Made by a program: the position numbers and the translations under genes. The notes below the pieces were generated by a model that saw nothing but the letters and a program-made list of their open reading frames with translations, had not been told where the DNA came from and ran no database searches. This document shows positions 57,967 through 64,000 of a stretch of 64,000 nt of DNA, one piece after another. The stretch lies in assembly GCF_012935695.1 (NCBI RefSeq), contig NZ_CP052859.1, forward strand, positions 971,001 through 1,035,000, written 5' to 3'. Numbering within the stretch: position 1 is the first letter of the stretch; each line of letters opens with the position of its first letter. Source of the DNA: Pseudomonas sp. ADAK18 (GTDB taxonomy: Bacteria > Pseudomonadota > Gammaproteobacteria > Pseudomonadales > Pseudomonadaceae).

Positions 57967-60084
57967 CTAGAACTCTAACTCCGCACTGAAGTAGAGCACG
58001 TGGCGCTGGTCGTAGTTGTTGTCGGCCCAGGTGGTGGGCTGGTTATCGAGCCGTTGCTGCAACATGCCGGCCAGCTCCAGGTTGGCTTTGCCCAAGGCAA
58101 TGCGCTTGGCTACCCGCATATCGACCCGTTCGAAGCGATATTGGTTGAGGGCGTCGTCGCCATAATAGAACAGCGCACTGGACCAGCCTTGGCCCCACTC
58201 GCGCAGCCAGCCGACGGAGCCGCTGTTGCGGGCGGTCTGCTGTTGGTCGAGCGGATTGGTGGCACTGGCATCGACATAAGCATAGGTCAGGCGCAGCCGG
58301 TCGGCCGCGCTCACGCGCCAGTCGAGCTGGGTTTCGGTGCCGGTAAAGCGTGAGCTGTTGGCGTTGCTGGCGATGTACTGGTTGTTGCGCAGTGGCTCGC
58401 TGATCATGTCGGTGATTTCGTCATAGAACAGCTTCACGTCGACGTTCAGCCCGATATCAGCAAAAAAACCGTTGTAGCCCAGCTCCCGGGAGCGCATCAG
58501 TTCTTTGTCGAGGTTACCCGGGCCACGGGTCTTGACGAAGTACTGGCCAGAGTTCTGTCCGTAGGCCGGCGAGCTGAGATTGGTAACCCGATAGCTCCAG
58601 TTGACGTTGTTCTCAAACATGTCAGGGGAACGGATGGCTTCGGAGTACACCGCCCGCAGGCCATGGCGCGGGTTGATCAGGTAGTTGACGGCGACCCTTG
58701 GGGTCAACGAGTTGCCGCTCAGGCGGGTGTCCTCGAACATCGCGCCACCCTGTAGCAGCCAGTGTTCGCTGGCCCGCCATTCCAGATGACCGAACAGGCG
58801 CCAGGTGTTGTCGTCCAGGGTGCCGTTGAAGTAGGTGTCGGAGTCGGCGCGGTCGTAGCGGTAATTCATGCCGCTGACCAGGCGCAGGCTGTCGGTGAGG
58901 CTGAGGGTGTCCTGCAGCTCCAGGTCGTAGCGGCTTTCCCGGGTGCTTTGGTCGATGTTGCCGCAGACGCTGTCTTTGCCGCCACCGTTCTTCCATTGGT
59001 CCAGCACCTGGTTCGCCAGGGCCTGTTCGGCAGCGCTGCCCGGCGGTGCGCTGGTGTAGTTATCCATGTGCCGCGCCAGTTTCTCGGCGTAGTTGGAATT
59101 GAGTTGCCACAGTTGCGTCAGCTCAGGGCTGAACGAGACCTTGGCGTCGCAGGCTTTCCATATTTGCCGGCGATCCCATTGCTGGGCCGACCCTTGGATG
59201 TACAGGCTGTGCTCGGGGCTGAAGTCGAAGTTCCAGCGTAACGAACCCGCGTAGTCCTTGGCGGAGACGTCGGAATTGGTGCCGCCTTCGGTAATCCCAT
59301 CGAATACCGGCTTGTAGGTATAAGGGCGCTGGTTGCTTCCTTCCTTGGCGTTGAATTGCCAGTCGATACTCTGTTGCTGATTCAAGGTCTGGCTGACGGC
59401 CAGGCTGAAGCGGTTCAGACGGCGACTGTCGCGCCGATCGGCGCCGAGGGCATCGCTGTCGAAACCATCATCCTGCTGGCCGGAAACTGACAGCCGCAGG
59501 TTGCCGGTTTCCCAGCCCACACCTTGGCTGGCGTAGTAGTCATTGATTCCCCGTTCGCCTTGGGTGATTTTCATCCGCGTGCCCTGGCTGTTGGCCGGTG
59601 AGCGGGTGAGGATGTTGACCACCGCCATCAGCGCGTTGGCGCCATAGCTGACAGTGTTGGGGCCTCGAAAGACTTCGATGCGCTCGATGTCTTCCATGGC
59701 CACCGGGATGTCGCTCCAGTCCACGGTGGCCAAGCCTGCGCGATACACCGAGCGGCCGTCGATCAGGACCTGCATGCGCCGCGCGTCGCTGGCGTTGGTG
59801 CCGTGGTAGTTGACGGCCGCCTGGTTGCCGGTGGTGTAGCCGACCATCATCCCGGGCACCAGCCGCAGCAATTCAGCAATGTCCCGCGCGCCGCTGGCCT
59901 TGATCAGCTCGCTGTCGATCACCGTCATGCTGCCGGGCACGGCGGCGGCCGACTGCTTGAGCCGAGTGGCGGTCAAGACCTGCGGCAGCGGCTGGCTGTC
60001 GAGGAAAAGATCGTCGGCCAGCAACGGTCCGCTGAACAGCAGCGCCAGAACGAGGGATGAACGAGGAGGAGGGCCCAAATACAC
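57967..60084 (-). CDS. TonB-dependent outer-membrane receptor
   Basis: About 705 aa. The plug domain (about 35-150) contains PQVLTATRLKQSAAAVPGSM, RDIAELLRLVPGMMVGYTTG, RMQVLIDGRSVYRAG and IERIEVFRGPNTVSYGANAL. The 22-strand barrel follows and ends in the classical C-terminal aromatic, AELEF. The start is uncertain: GTG 60084 gives a short signal peptide ending SGPLLA, with AAGG upstream; the open frame continues to 60966 antisense to gpsA, which I reject. First gene of a three-gene unit with a binding-protein-like gene and a hybrid kinase. No siderophore genes are nearby; the ligand is unknown (siderophore, cobalamin or other). Confidence 0.85.
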   Translation of the reverse strand: MYLGPPPRSSLVLALLFSGPLLADDLFLDSQPLPQVLTATRLKQSAAAVPGSMTVIDSELIKASGARDIAELLRLVPGMMVGYTTGNQAAVNYHGTNASDARRMQVLIDGRSVYRAGLATVDWSDIPVAMEDIERIEVFRGPNTVSYGANALMAVVNILTRSPANSQGTRMKITQGERGINDYYASQGVGWETGNLRLSVSGQQDDGFDSDALGADRRDSRRLNRFSLAVSQTLNQQQSIDWQFNAKEGSNQRPYTYKPVFDGITEGGTNSDVSAKDYAGSLRWNFDFSPEHSLYIQGSAQQWDRRQIWKACDAKVSFSPELTQLWQLNSNYAEKLARHMDNYTSAPPGSAAEQALANQVLDQWKNGGGKDSVCGNIDQSTRESRYDLELQDTLSLTDSLRLVSGMNYRYDRADSDTYFNGTLDDNTWRLFGHLEWRASEHWLLQGGAMFEDTRLSGNSLTPRVAVNYLINPRHGLRAVYSEAIRSPDMFENNVNWSYRVTNLSSPAYGQNSGQYFVKTRGPGNLDKELMRSRELGYNGFFADIGLNVDVKLFYDEITDMISEPLRNNQYIASNANSSRFTGTETQLDWRVSAADRLRLTYAYVDASATNPLDQQQTARNSGSVGWLREWGQGWSSALFYYGDDALNQYRFERVDMRVAKRIALGKANLELAGMLQQRLDNQPTTWADNNYDQRHVLYFSAELEF

Positions 60085-60236
60085 GGCACGGCCTTGATAA
60101 TATCGAATAGCCGCCCATGTTAACTGAGGCGAGGGCTTTTGCCAGTCGTCGCCCTTGCAATTACCGCGTGTAAACACGCCATTTTCCGACAAACGCGGGA
60201 ATTTACGCGGGGGCTGGCCGCAGGCGGGTCGCCCCG

Positions 60237-60242
60237 TATAAT
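60237..60242 (+). promoter_or_regulatory. gpsA -10 element
   Basis: Perfect TATAAT 37 bp upstream of the gpsA ATG, in the 195-bp gap to the divergent receptor gene. No good -35 is visible at 16-18 bp. Confidence 0.45.
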
Positions 60243-60279
60243 GTCGCCATCGCCACTGGTATGGATTAACGGATTGCAT

Positions 60280-61305
60280 ATGACTGAACAGCGCCCTATT
60301 GCGGTCCTGGGAGGCGGAAGTTTTGGTACCGCCGTGGCTAACCTGTTGGCTGAGAACGGCCATCGGGTACTCCAGTGGATGCGTGATCCCGAACAGGCCG
60401 AGGCCATTCGGGTCAATCGTGAAAACCCTCGCTACCTTAAAGGCATCAAAATTCACCCGGCGGTCGAGCCCGTCACCGACCTGTTGGCGACCTTGACCGC
60501 CTGCGACTTGTGCTTCGTCGCCCTGCCGTCCAGCGCCTTGCGTTCGGTGCTGGCGCCCCATGCCGAGCGTCTGGCCGGCAAGCAACTGGTCAGCCTGACC
60601 AAGGGCATCGAAGCCCACACCTTCAAGCTGATGAGCGAAATCCTTGAAGAAATCGCCCCCCAAGCCCATATCGGTGTGCTGTCCGGGCCTAACCTGGCGC
60701 GGGAAGTGGCCGAGCACGCCTTGACCGCCACGGTGGTGGCCAGCGAGGACGAGGCTCTGTGTGAACGGGTCCAGGAAGTGCTGCATGGCCGCACCTTCCG
60801 GGTCTACGCCAGTGCTGACCGCTTCGGTGTGGAGTTGGGCGGAGCGCTGAAGAACGTCTACGCAATCATTGCCGGCATGGCTGTGGCGTTGGGTATGGGG
60901 GAAAACACCAAGAGCATGTTGATCACCCGTGCACTGGCGGAAATGACCCGCTTTGCGGTCAACCAAGGCGCCAACCCGATGACCTTCCTGGGCTTGGCCG
61001 GGGTGGGCGACCTGATCGTCACCTGCTCGTCACCGAAAAGCCGTAACTATCAGGTCGGTTTCGCCTTGGGCCAGGGCCTGAGCCTGGAAGACGCCGTGAC
61101 GCGCCTGGGGGAAGTGGCCGAAGGCGTCAACACCCTGAAAGTACTGAAGGCCAAGGCCCAGGAAGTCGGGGTCTATATGCCGCTGGTTGCAGGCCTGCAC
61201 GCGATCCTGTTTGAGGGGCGTACCTTGAACCAGGTAATCGAGTTGCTGATGCGGGCCGAGCCGAAAACCGATGTCGACTTTATTTCCACCAGTGGTTTCA
61301 ACTGA
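60280..61305 (+). CDS. gpsA: glycerol-3-phosphate dehydrogenase [NAD(P)+]
   Basis: 341 aa, cytosolic. Reduces dihydroxyacetone phosphate to sn-glycerol 3-phosphate for phospholipid synthesis. NAD motif [20 protein letters not shown] at about 7-26, [16 protein letters not shown], the catalytic lysine in [20 protein letters not shown], and [23 protein letters not shown] 60280 ([11 protein letters not shown]); the frame upstream to 60139 is open but unconserved. Followed 10 bp later by the DUF4389 and sixA genes, one operon. Confidence 0.96.
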   Translation: MTEQRPIAVLGGGSFGTAVANLLAENGHRVLQWMRDPEQAEAIRVNRENPRYLKGIKIHPAVEPVTDLLATLTACDLCFVALPSSALRSVLAPHAERLAGKQLVSLTKGIEAHTFKLMSEILEEIAPQAHIGVLSGPNLAREVAEHALTATVVASEDEALCERVQEVLHGRTFRVYASADRFGVELGGALKNVYAIIAGMAVALGMGENTKSMLITRALAEMTRFAVNQGANPMTFLGLAGVGDLIVTCSSPKSRNYQVGFALGQGLSLEDAVTRLGEVAEGVNTLKVLKAKAQEVGVYMPLVAGLHAILFEGRTLNQVIELLMRAEPKTDVDFISTSGFN

Positions 61306-61315
61306 GGAACGCGTG

Positions 61316-61663
61316 ATGAACGATCCGAAAGCAGCACCCAAGTATGAGTCCATTGTTCTGCGTGTCCTGTGGATGCTGGTGTTTGCCCTTGTGTGGCAAG
61401 TGGCGCAGTTTCTCTTGGGCGCGCTGGTGGTGGTGCAACTGATTTACCGTCTGGTTTACGGGGCGCCGAACCTGGGCCTGATGAACTTTGGTGACAGCCT
61501 CAGCCAGTTCCTGGCGCAGATCGGCCGTTTTGGCAGCTTCCACAGCGAGCAAAAACCCTGGCCGTTCGCCGACTGGCCAACCCCGCGCGCGCCGGAAGGC
61601 GAAGCCGCCCACAGCGTGCCGCCTGCGCCGCATCCGGTGCGTGATGAGGAACCGAAGCTATGA
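61316..61663 (+). CDS. DUF4389 membrane protein
   Basis: 115 aa. One long or two short membrane helices at about 13-45 (SIVLRVLWMLVFALVWQVAQ then FLLGALVVVQLIYRL), the DUF4389 pattern, and a Pro/Ala-rich C-terminal tail. Function unknown. ATG 61316 has GAGGA upstream. Its stop overlaps the sixA ATG by 4 bp. Confidence 0.85.
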   Translation: MNDPKAAPKYESIVLRVLWMLVFALVWQVAQFLLGALVVVQLIYRLVYGAPNLGLMNFGDSLSQFLAQIGRFGSFHSEQKPWPFADWPTPRAPEGEAAHSVPPAPHPVRDEEPKL

Positions 61664-62109
61664 AGGTGTGGGTATTGCGTCACGGCGAAGCCGAAGGGCA
61701 TGCCCGCACTGATGCCGAGCGCAACCTTACCGAGCATGGCCGTGCAGAAGTGCTGCGCAGTGCGGCTCATCTGATTGGCCAGCCGATCAAGGCGATCATC
61801 GCCAGCCCTTATGTGCGGGCGCAGCAGACGGCGCAGTTGGTGCGTGAGGCGTTGGGGTTTGAACCGGAGATTCGCACGGTGTCCTGGTTGACGCCGGAGA
61901 GCAGTCCGCTGCAGGTGCTGGATCATCTTGATACGGATGACACGGTGCTATTGGTCAGTCATCAGCCGCTGGTGGGGAGCTTGATCAGCTTTATGCAGCA
62001 TCGCCATTTGCGTGAGCCGCAGCCGATGAGTACTGCGAGTTTGGCGGAGCTGGAGGGGGACTTTCCGTTAGCGGGGTTGATGAGCCTCAATAGTGTCAAG
62101 AGTTTGTAG
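61660..62109 (+). CDS. sixA: phosphohistidine phosphatase SixA
   Basis: 149 aa, histidine phosphatase superfamily. Catalytic RHG at 7-9 (VWVLRHGEAEGHA) and second histidine in VLLVSHQPLVGSLISFM. SixA removes phosphate from phosphohistidine on proteins such as HPt domains or nitrogen-PTS proteins. Coupled to the DUF4389 gene by ATGA overlap. It lies one operon away from a hybrid kinase that needs an HPt partner, though no functional link is shown. Confidence 0.92.
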   Translation: MKVWVLRHGEAEGHARTDAERNLTEHGRAEVLRSAAHLIGQPIKAIIASPYVRAQQTAQLVREALGFEPEIRTVSWLTPESSPLQVLDHLDTDDTVLLVSHQPLVGSLISFMQHRHLREPQPMSTASLAELEGDFPLAGLMSLNSVKSL

Positions 62110-62144
62110 AAGACCCGTTGGTTTGGGCGCGGCTCTGTTGGGGT

Positions 62145-62834
62145 GGGGGGCAGATCCGTTGTTGCGGTAACGGCCGCTATTGGTTCCGCCCTTACGGCGG
62201 GTCACTTTGCAAAAGCGGCAAAGTAACCAAAACGCTCTTGCCCCACCACTCGGTGCCTCGCTCTGGCTCGGCATGCCTGAACGTAGGCATTGCTCCGTGG
62301 GCCGCCGCAATGGGCCATCCATGGCCCAGTGCGGCTAAACCGGCGTCCTGCCGGTTTACCCACGGACCAATGCCTACGTTCAGCCAGCGTGGTTTAACGG
62401 GGCGCCTACGATCAAAAACAAAGCGAGGCGGCCTAGTAGCCGACCTAATCTTTGAAACGTATGCGTTCCTTCCTCCCCACCCTCGCGTAGCAGCTGTCGA
62501 GCGCCAGCGAGGCTGCGTGCTCTTGATCTTGATCTTGATCTTGATCTGAGGCGCCCCGTTAAACCACGCTGGCCGAACGTAGGTATTACGCAGTGGGTAA
62601 ACCGGCAGGACGCCGGTTTAGCCGCGTTGGGCCATGGATGGCCCGTCGCGGCGGCCCACGGAGTAATGCCGGAGTGCGGGCACACCGAGCCTAGGCGAGG
62701 TGCCGAGTGGTGGGGCAAGAGCCCTTTTGGTTACTTTTGGCTGGGCCGGCATTCCGGGCTCTTTTCCAAAAGTGACTCGCTGTAAGAGCGAGACCATAAG
62801 AGGCCGTTACCACAACAACGGATATGTACCCCCC
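62145..62834. repeat. ~690-bp inverted repeat with ~280-bp arms
   Basis: Left arm about 62145-62415, right arm about 62541-62834. Read inwards from each end they share ATCCGTTGTTG, GGTAACGGCC, AGTAACCAAAA, CTCTTGCCCCACCACTCGG, CTCCGTGGGCCGCCGC, GGGCCATCCATGGCCC, GCGGCTAAACCGGCGTCCTG, CAGCGTGGTTTAACGGGGCG. Smaller palindromes are nested in each arm. The spacer (62416-62540) has no recognisable gene. It fills the 840-bp gap between sixA and the acyl-CoA synthetase; nothing else is seen there except the items listed separately. It resembles the large intergenic repeats described in P. fluorescens genomes. Confidence 0.88.
62522..62545. repeat. CTTGAT tandem hexamer, four copies
   Basis: Four exact CTTGAT units at the inner edge of the right arm of the large inverted repeat, opposite GATCAAAAAC at the inner edge of the left arm. 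Confidence 0.85.
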
Positions 62835-62886
62835 AAAAAAACGCAGAACTTGAATCTTGTTCCCCCATAGAAGCCCCCTCCGTGTG

Positions 62887-62916
62887 TGCTATATAGTCAC
62901 CCAAGCAAGTGCTTGG
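62887..62916 (+). promoter_or_regulatory. extended -10 promoter with overlapping operator palindrome
   Basis: TG-C-TATATA (62887-62895) resembles an extended -10. CCAAGCA-AG-TGCTTGG (62901-62916) is a 7-bp-arm palindrome just at the predicted start of transcription, where a bound repressor would block initiation. Motifs of this type precede fatty-acid or acyl-CoA genes under TetR-family control. Confidence 0.5.
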
Positions 62917-62949
62917 TTGGCTACCATCGCAACACACAGGAGCGCCCCC

Positions 62950-64000
62950 ATGTCTGTCGCTTTTCGTTTGCCGCTGCAGGTCTTCTTCGAACGTGAAGCG
63001 CGTCACCCGCGCCAACGCTTCATGGTCCAACCCATGGGCGGTGACGAGGTACAAACCCTTACCTGGGCCGACGTCGGCCATCAAGCACGTTGCGCCGCAC
63101 ACTGGCTGCGAGCGCGGGAACTGGCCCCAGGCTCCCATATCGCCCTGATCTCGAAAAATTGCGCCCACTGGATCATCGCCGACCTGGCGATCTGGATGGC
63201 CGGGCACGTCTCTGTACCGCTCTATCCCAACCTCACCGCCGATTCCGTCGCCCATGTGCTGGAGCATTCCGAGGCAGCCCTGGTCTTTATAGGCAAGCTG
63301 GACGACTGGCCCTCCATGATGCCCGGGGTCAAGGCGAGCCTGCCCACCATCAGTTTGCCGCTGTGCCCGGCCGGCGACTTCGATTACACCTGGGCCGACC
63401 TGCAAACCTGCTCACCGATCCAGGACAACCCGGCGCCAGCCCCATCAGACCTGGCCACCATCATCTACACCTCCGGCACCACCGGCTTGCCCAAGGGGGT
63501 GATGCACAGCTTCGGCGCCTTGGGTTTCGCCGCCGTACGTGGTACCGAATTGTTTGGCCTGGGGGAGGGCGACCGATTGCTGTCCTACTTGCCGCTGTGC
63601 CACGTGGCGGAGCGCATGTTTGTCGAACTGGCCTCGATCTACACCGGGCAGACCGTCTTTTTTGCCGAAAGCCTCGATACATTTCTGGCTGACCTCCGGC
63701 GGGCGCGGCCGACGGCGCTGTTCGGTGTGCCACGGATATGGACCAAGTTTCAGATGGGTGTGTACAGCAAGATTCCAGAAAAGCGCCTCGATACCCTGTT
63801 GCGCTTGCCGTTTATTGGCAAGCGGGTGGGGCACAAGGTGCTCGCCGGGCTGGGCCTGGATGCGTTGCGCATCGCACTCTCCGGGGCGGCGCCGGTGCCT
63901 GAAGCGCTGTTGCGCTGGTACCAGAGACTGGGGCTGGATGTGCTGGAGGTCTACGGCATGACTGAAACCTGCGGTTACTCCCATGTTTCTCGTCCCGGCC
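62950..64000 (+). CDS. AMP-forming long-chain acyl-CoA synthetase, 5' part (runs off the window)
   Basis: 350 codons are present; the frame is open to the window edge. Adenylate-forming enzyme: the P-loop-like motif YTSGTTGLPKGVMHS is at about 173-187, LPLCHVAERM at about 213, FGVPRIWTKFQ at about 257, and YGMTETCGYSHVSRPG at the break. It is closest in pattern to the FadD/Faa-type long-chain acyl-CoA synthetases (ANL superfamily), which activate fatty acids via acyl-AMP. AGGAG lies 7 bases upstream of the ATG. The P. aeruginosa neighbour PA1617 is an AMP-binding enzyme and is the likely counterpart. The C-terminal lid domain is not visible. Confidence 0.9.
   Translation, partial: MSVAFRLPLQVFFEREARHPRQRFMVQPMGGDEVQTLTWADVGHQARCAAHWLRARELAPGSHIALISKNCAHWIIADLAIWMAGHVSVPLYPNLTADSVAHVLEHSEAALVFIGKLDDWPSMMPGVKASLPTISLPLCPAGDFDYTWADLQTCSPIQDNPAPAPSDLATIIYTSGTTGLPKGVMHSFGALGFAAVRGTELFGLGEGDRLLSYLPLCHVAERMFVELASIYTGQTVFFAESLDTFLADLRRARPTALFGVPRIWTKFQMGVYSKIPEKRLDTLLRLPFIGKRVGHKVLAGLGLDALRIALSGAAPVPEALLRWYQRLGLDVLEVYGMTETCGYSHVSRPG

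Noticed and set aside
60085..60966. N-terminal extension of the TonB receptor frame across gpsA
   Set aside because: The frame is open by chance opposite gpsA. A receptor needs a signal peptide, which appears only at 60084.
62522..62545. CTTGAT tandem units as a CRISPR-like array
   Set aside because: Units are 6 bp and contiguous with no spacers, and no cas genes are present.

Overview
The window is chromosomal DNA from a fluorescent Pseudomonas, most likely the P. fluorescens group. Three things point there: the gene order gltA / sdhCDAB-sucAB-lpdG-sucCD / brnQ / htpG / fabB-fabA / hybrid kinase / gpsA matches the P. aeruginosa PA1580-PA1617 stretch as I remember it; the glyoxylate carboligase operon is laid out as in P. 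putida; and the gaps carry many copies of the Pseudomonas REP/REPIN repeat (GTGGGAGCGG...GCTCGCGAA). I saw no tRNA, rRNA, CRISPR array, prophage or intact insertion sequence. The only transposase-like gene is a REP-associated tyrosine transposase.

Region 1 (1-7.5 kb): the first codons of a urea transporter, then the minus-strand operon gcl-hyi-glxR-ttuD-pyk. It turns two glyoxylate into tartronate semialdehyde, glycerate, 2-phosphoglycerate and finally pyruvate. A GlcG-like gene diverges from gcl, and two identical TTGTATACAA palindromes lie between them. Beside a urea transporter, this suggests use of glyoxylate and urea from purine or allantoin breakdown. REPINs sit in two gaps of the operon and after its end, and one of them codes for the C-terminus of Hyi.

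Region 2 (7.5-21 kb): a RAYT gene between two REPINs, a TetR regulator next to a 158-bp palindrome, a tripartite RND efflux operon of the MdtABC/MuxABC type with its outer-membrane channel, a DUF808 membrane protein and an FUSC/AaeB-type exporter.

Region 3 (21-29 kb): an MlaA-like gene overlapping a secreted alpha/beta hydrolase, a small membrane protein, a GH17-type glucan enzyme, a glycine-betaine-type binding protein and the DUF485-actP acetate permease operon.

Region 4 (29-44 kb): the TCA block. gltA diverges from sdhCDAB-sucAB-lpdG-sucCD, and both directions have good sigma70-type promoters. Together these encode citrate synthase, 2-oxoglutarate dehydrogenase, succinyl-CoA synthetase and succinate dehydrogenase. 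brnQ follows.

Region 5 (44-55 kb): housekeeping and stress genes: DUF599, a small lipoprotein, two hotdog thioesterases, htpG, a dienelactone-hydrolase-like protein, pirin, OsmC, DUF3859, a chemoreceptor, and fabA-fabB for unsaturated fatty acids.

Region 6 (55-64 kb): a tightly coupled TonB-dependent receptor / periplasmic-binding-like protein / hybrid histidine kinase operon, gpsA-DUF4389-sixA, a ~690-bp inverted repeat with ~280-bp arms, and the start of an acyl-CoA synthetase cut by the window edge.

The items most worth a second look are the receptor/binding protein/kinase operon, the mutually exclusive hairpins before sucC, the A7 tract at the sdhC start, the REPIN-encoded tail of Hyi, the palindrome beside tetR and the giant inverted repeat.
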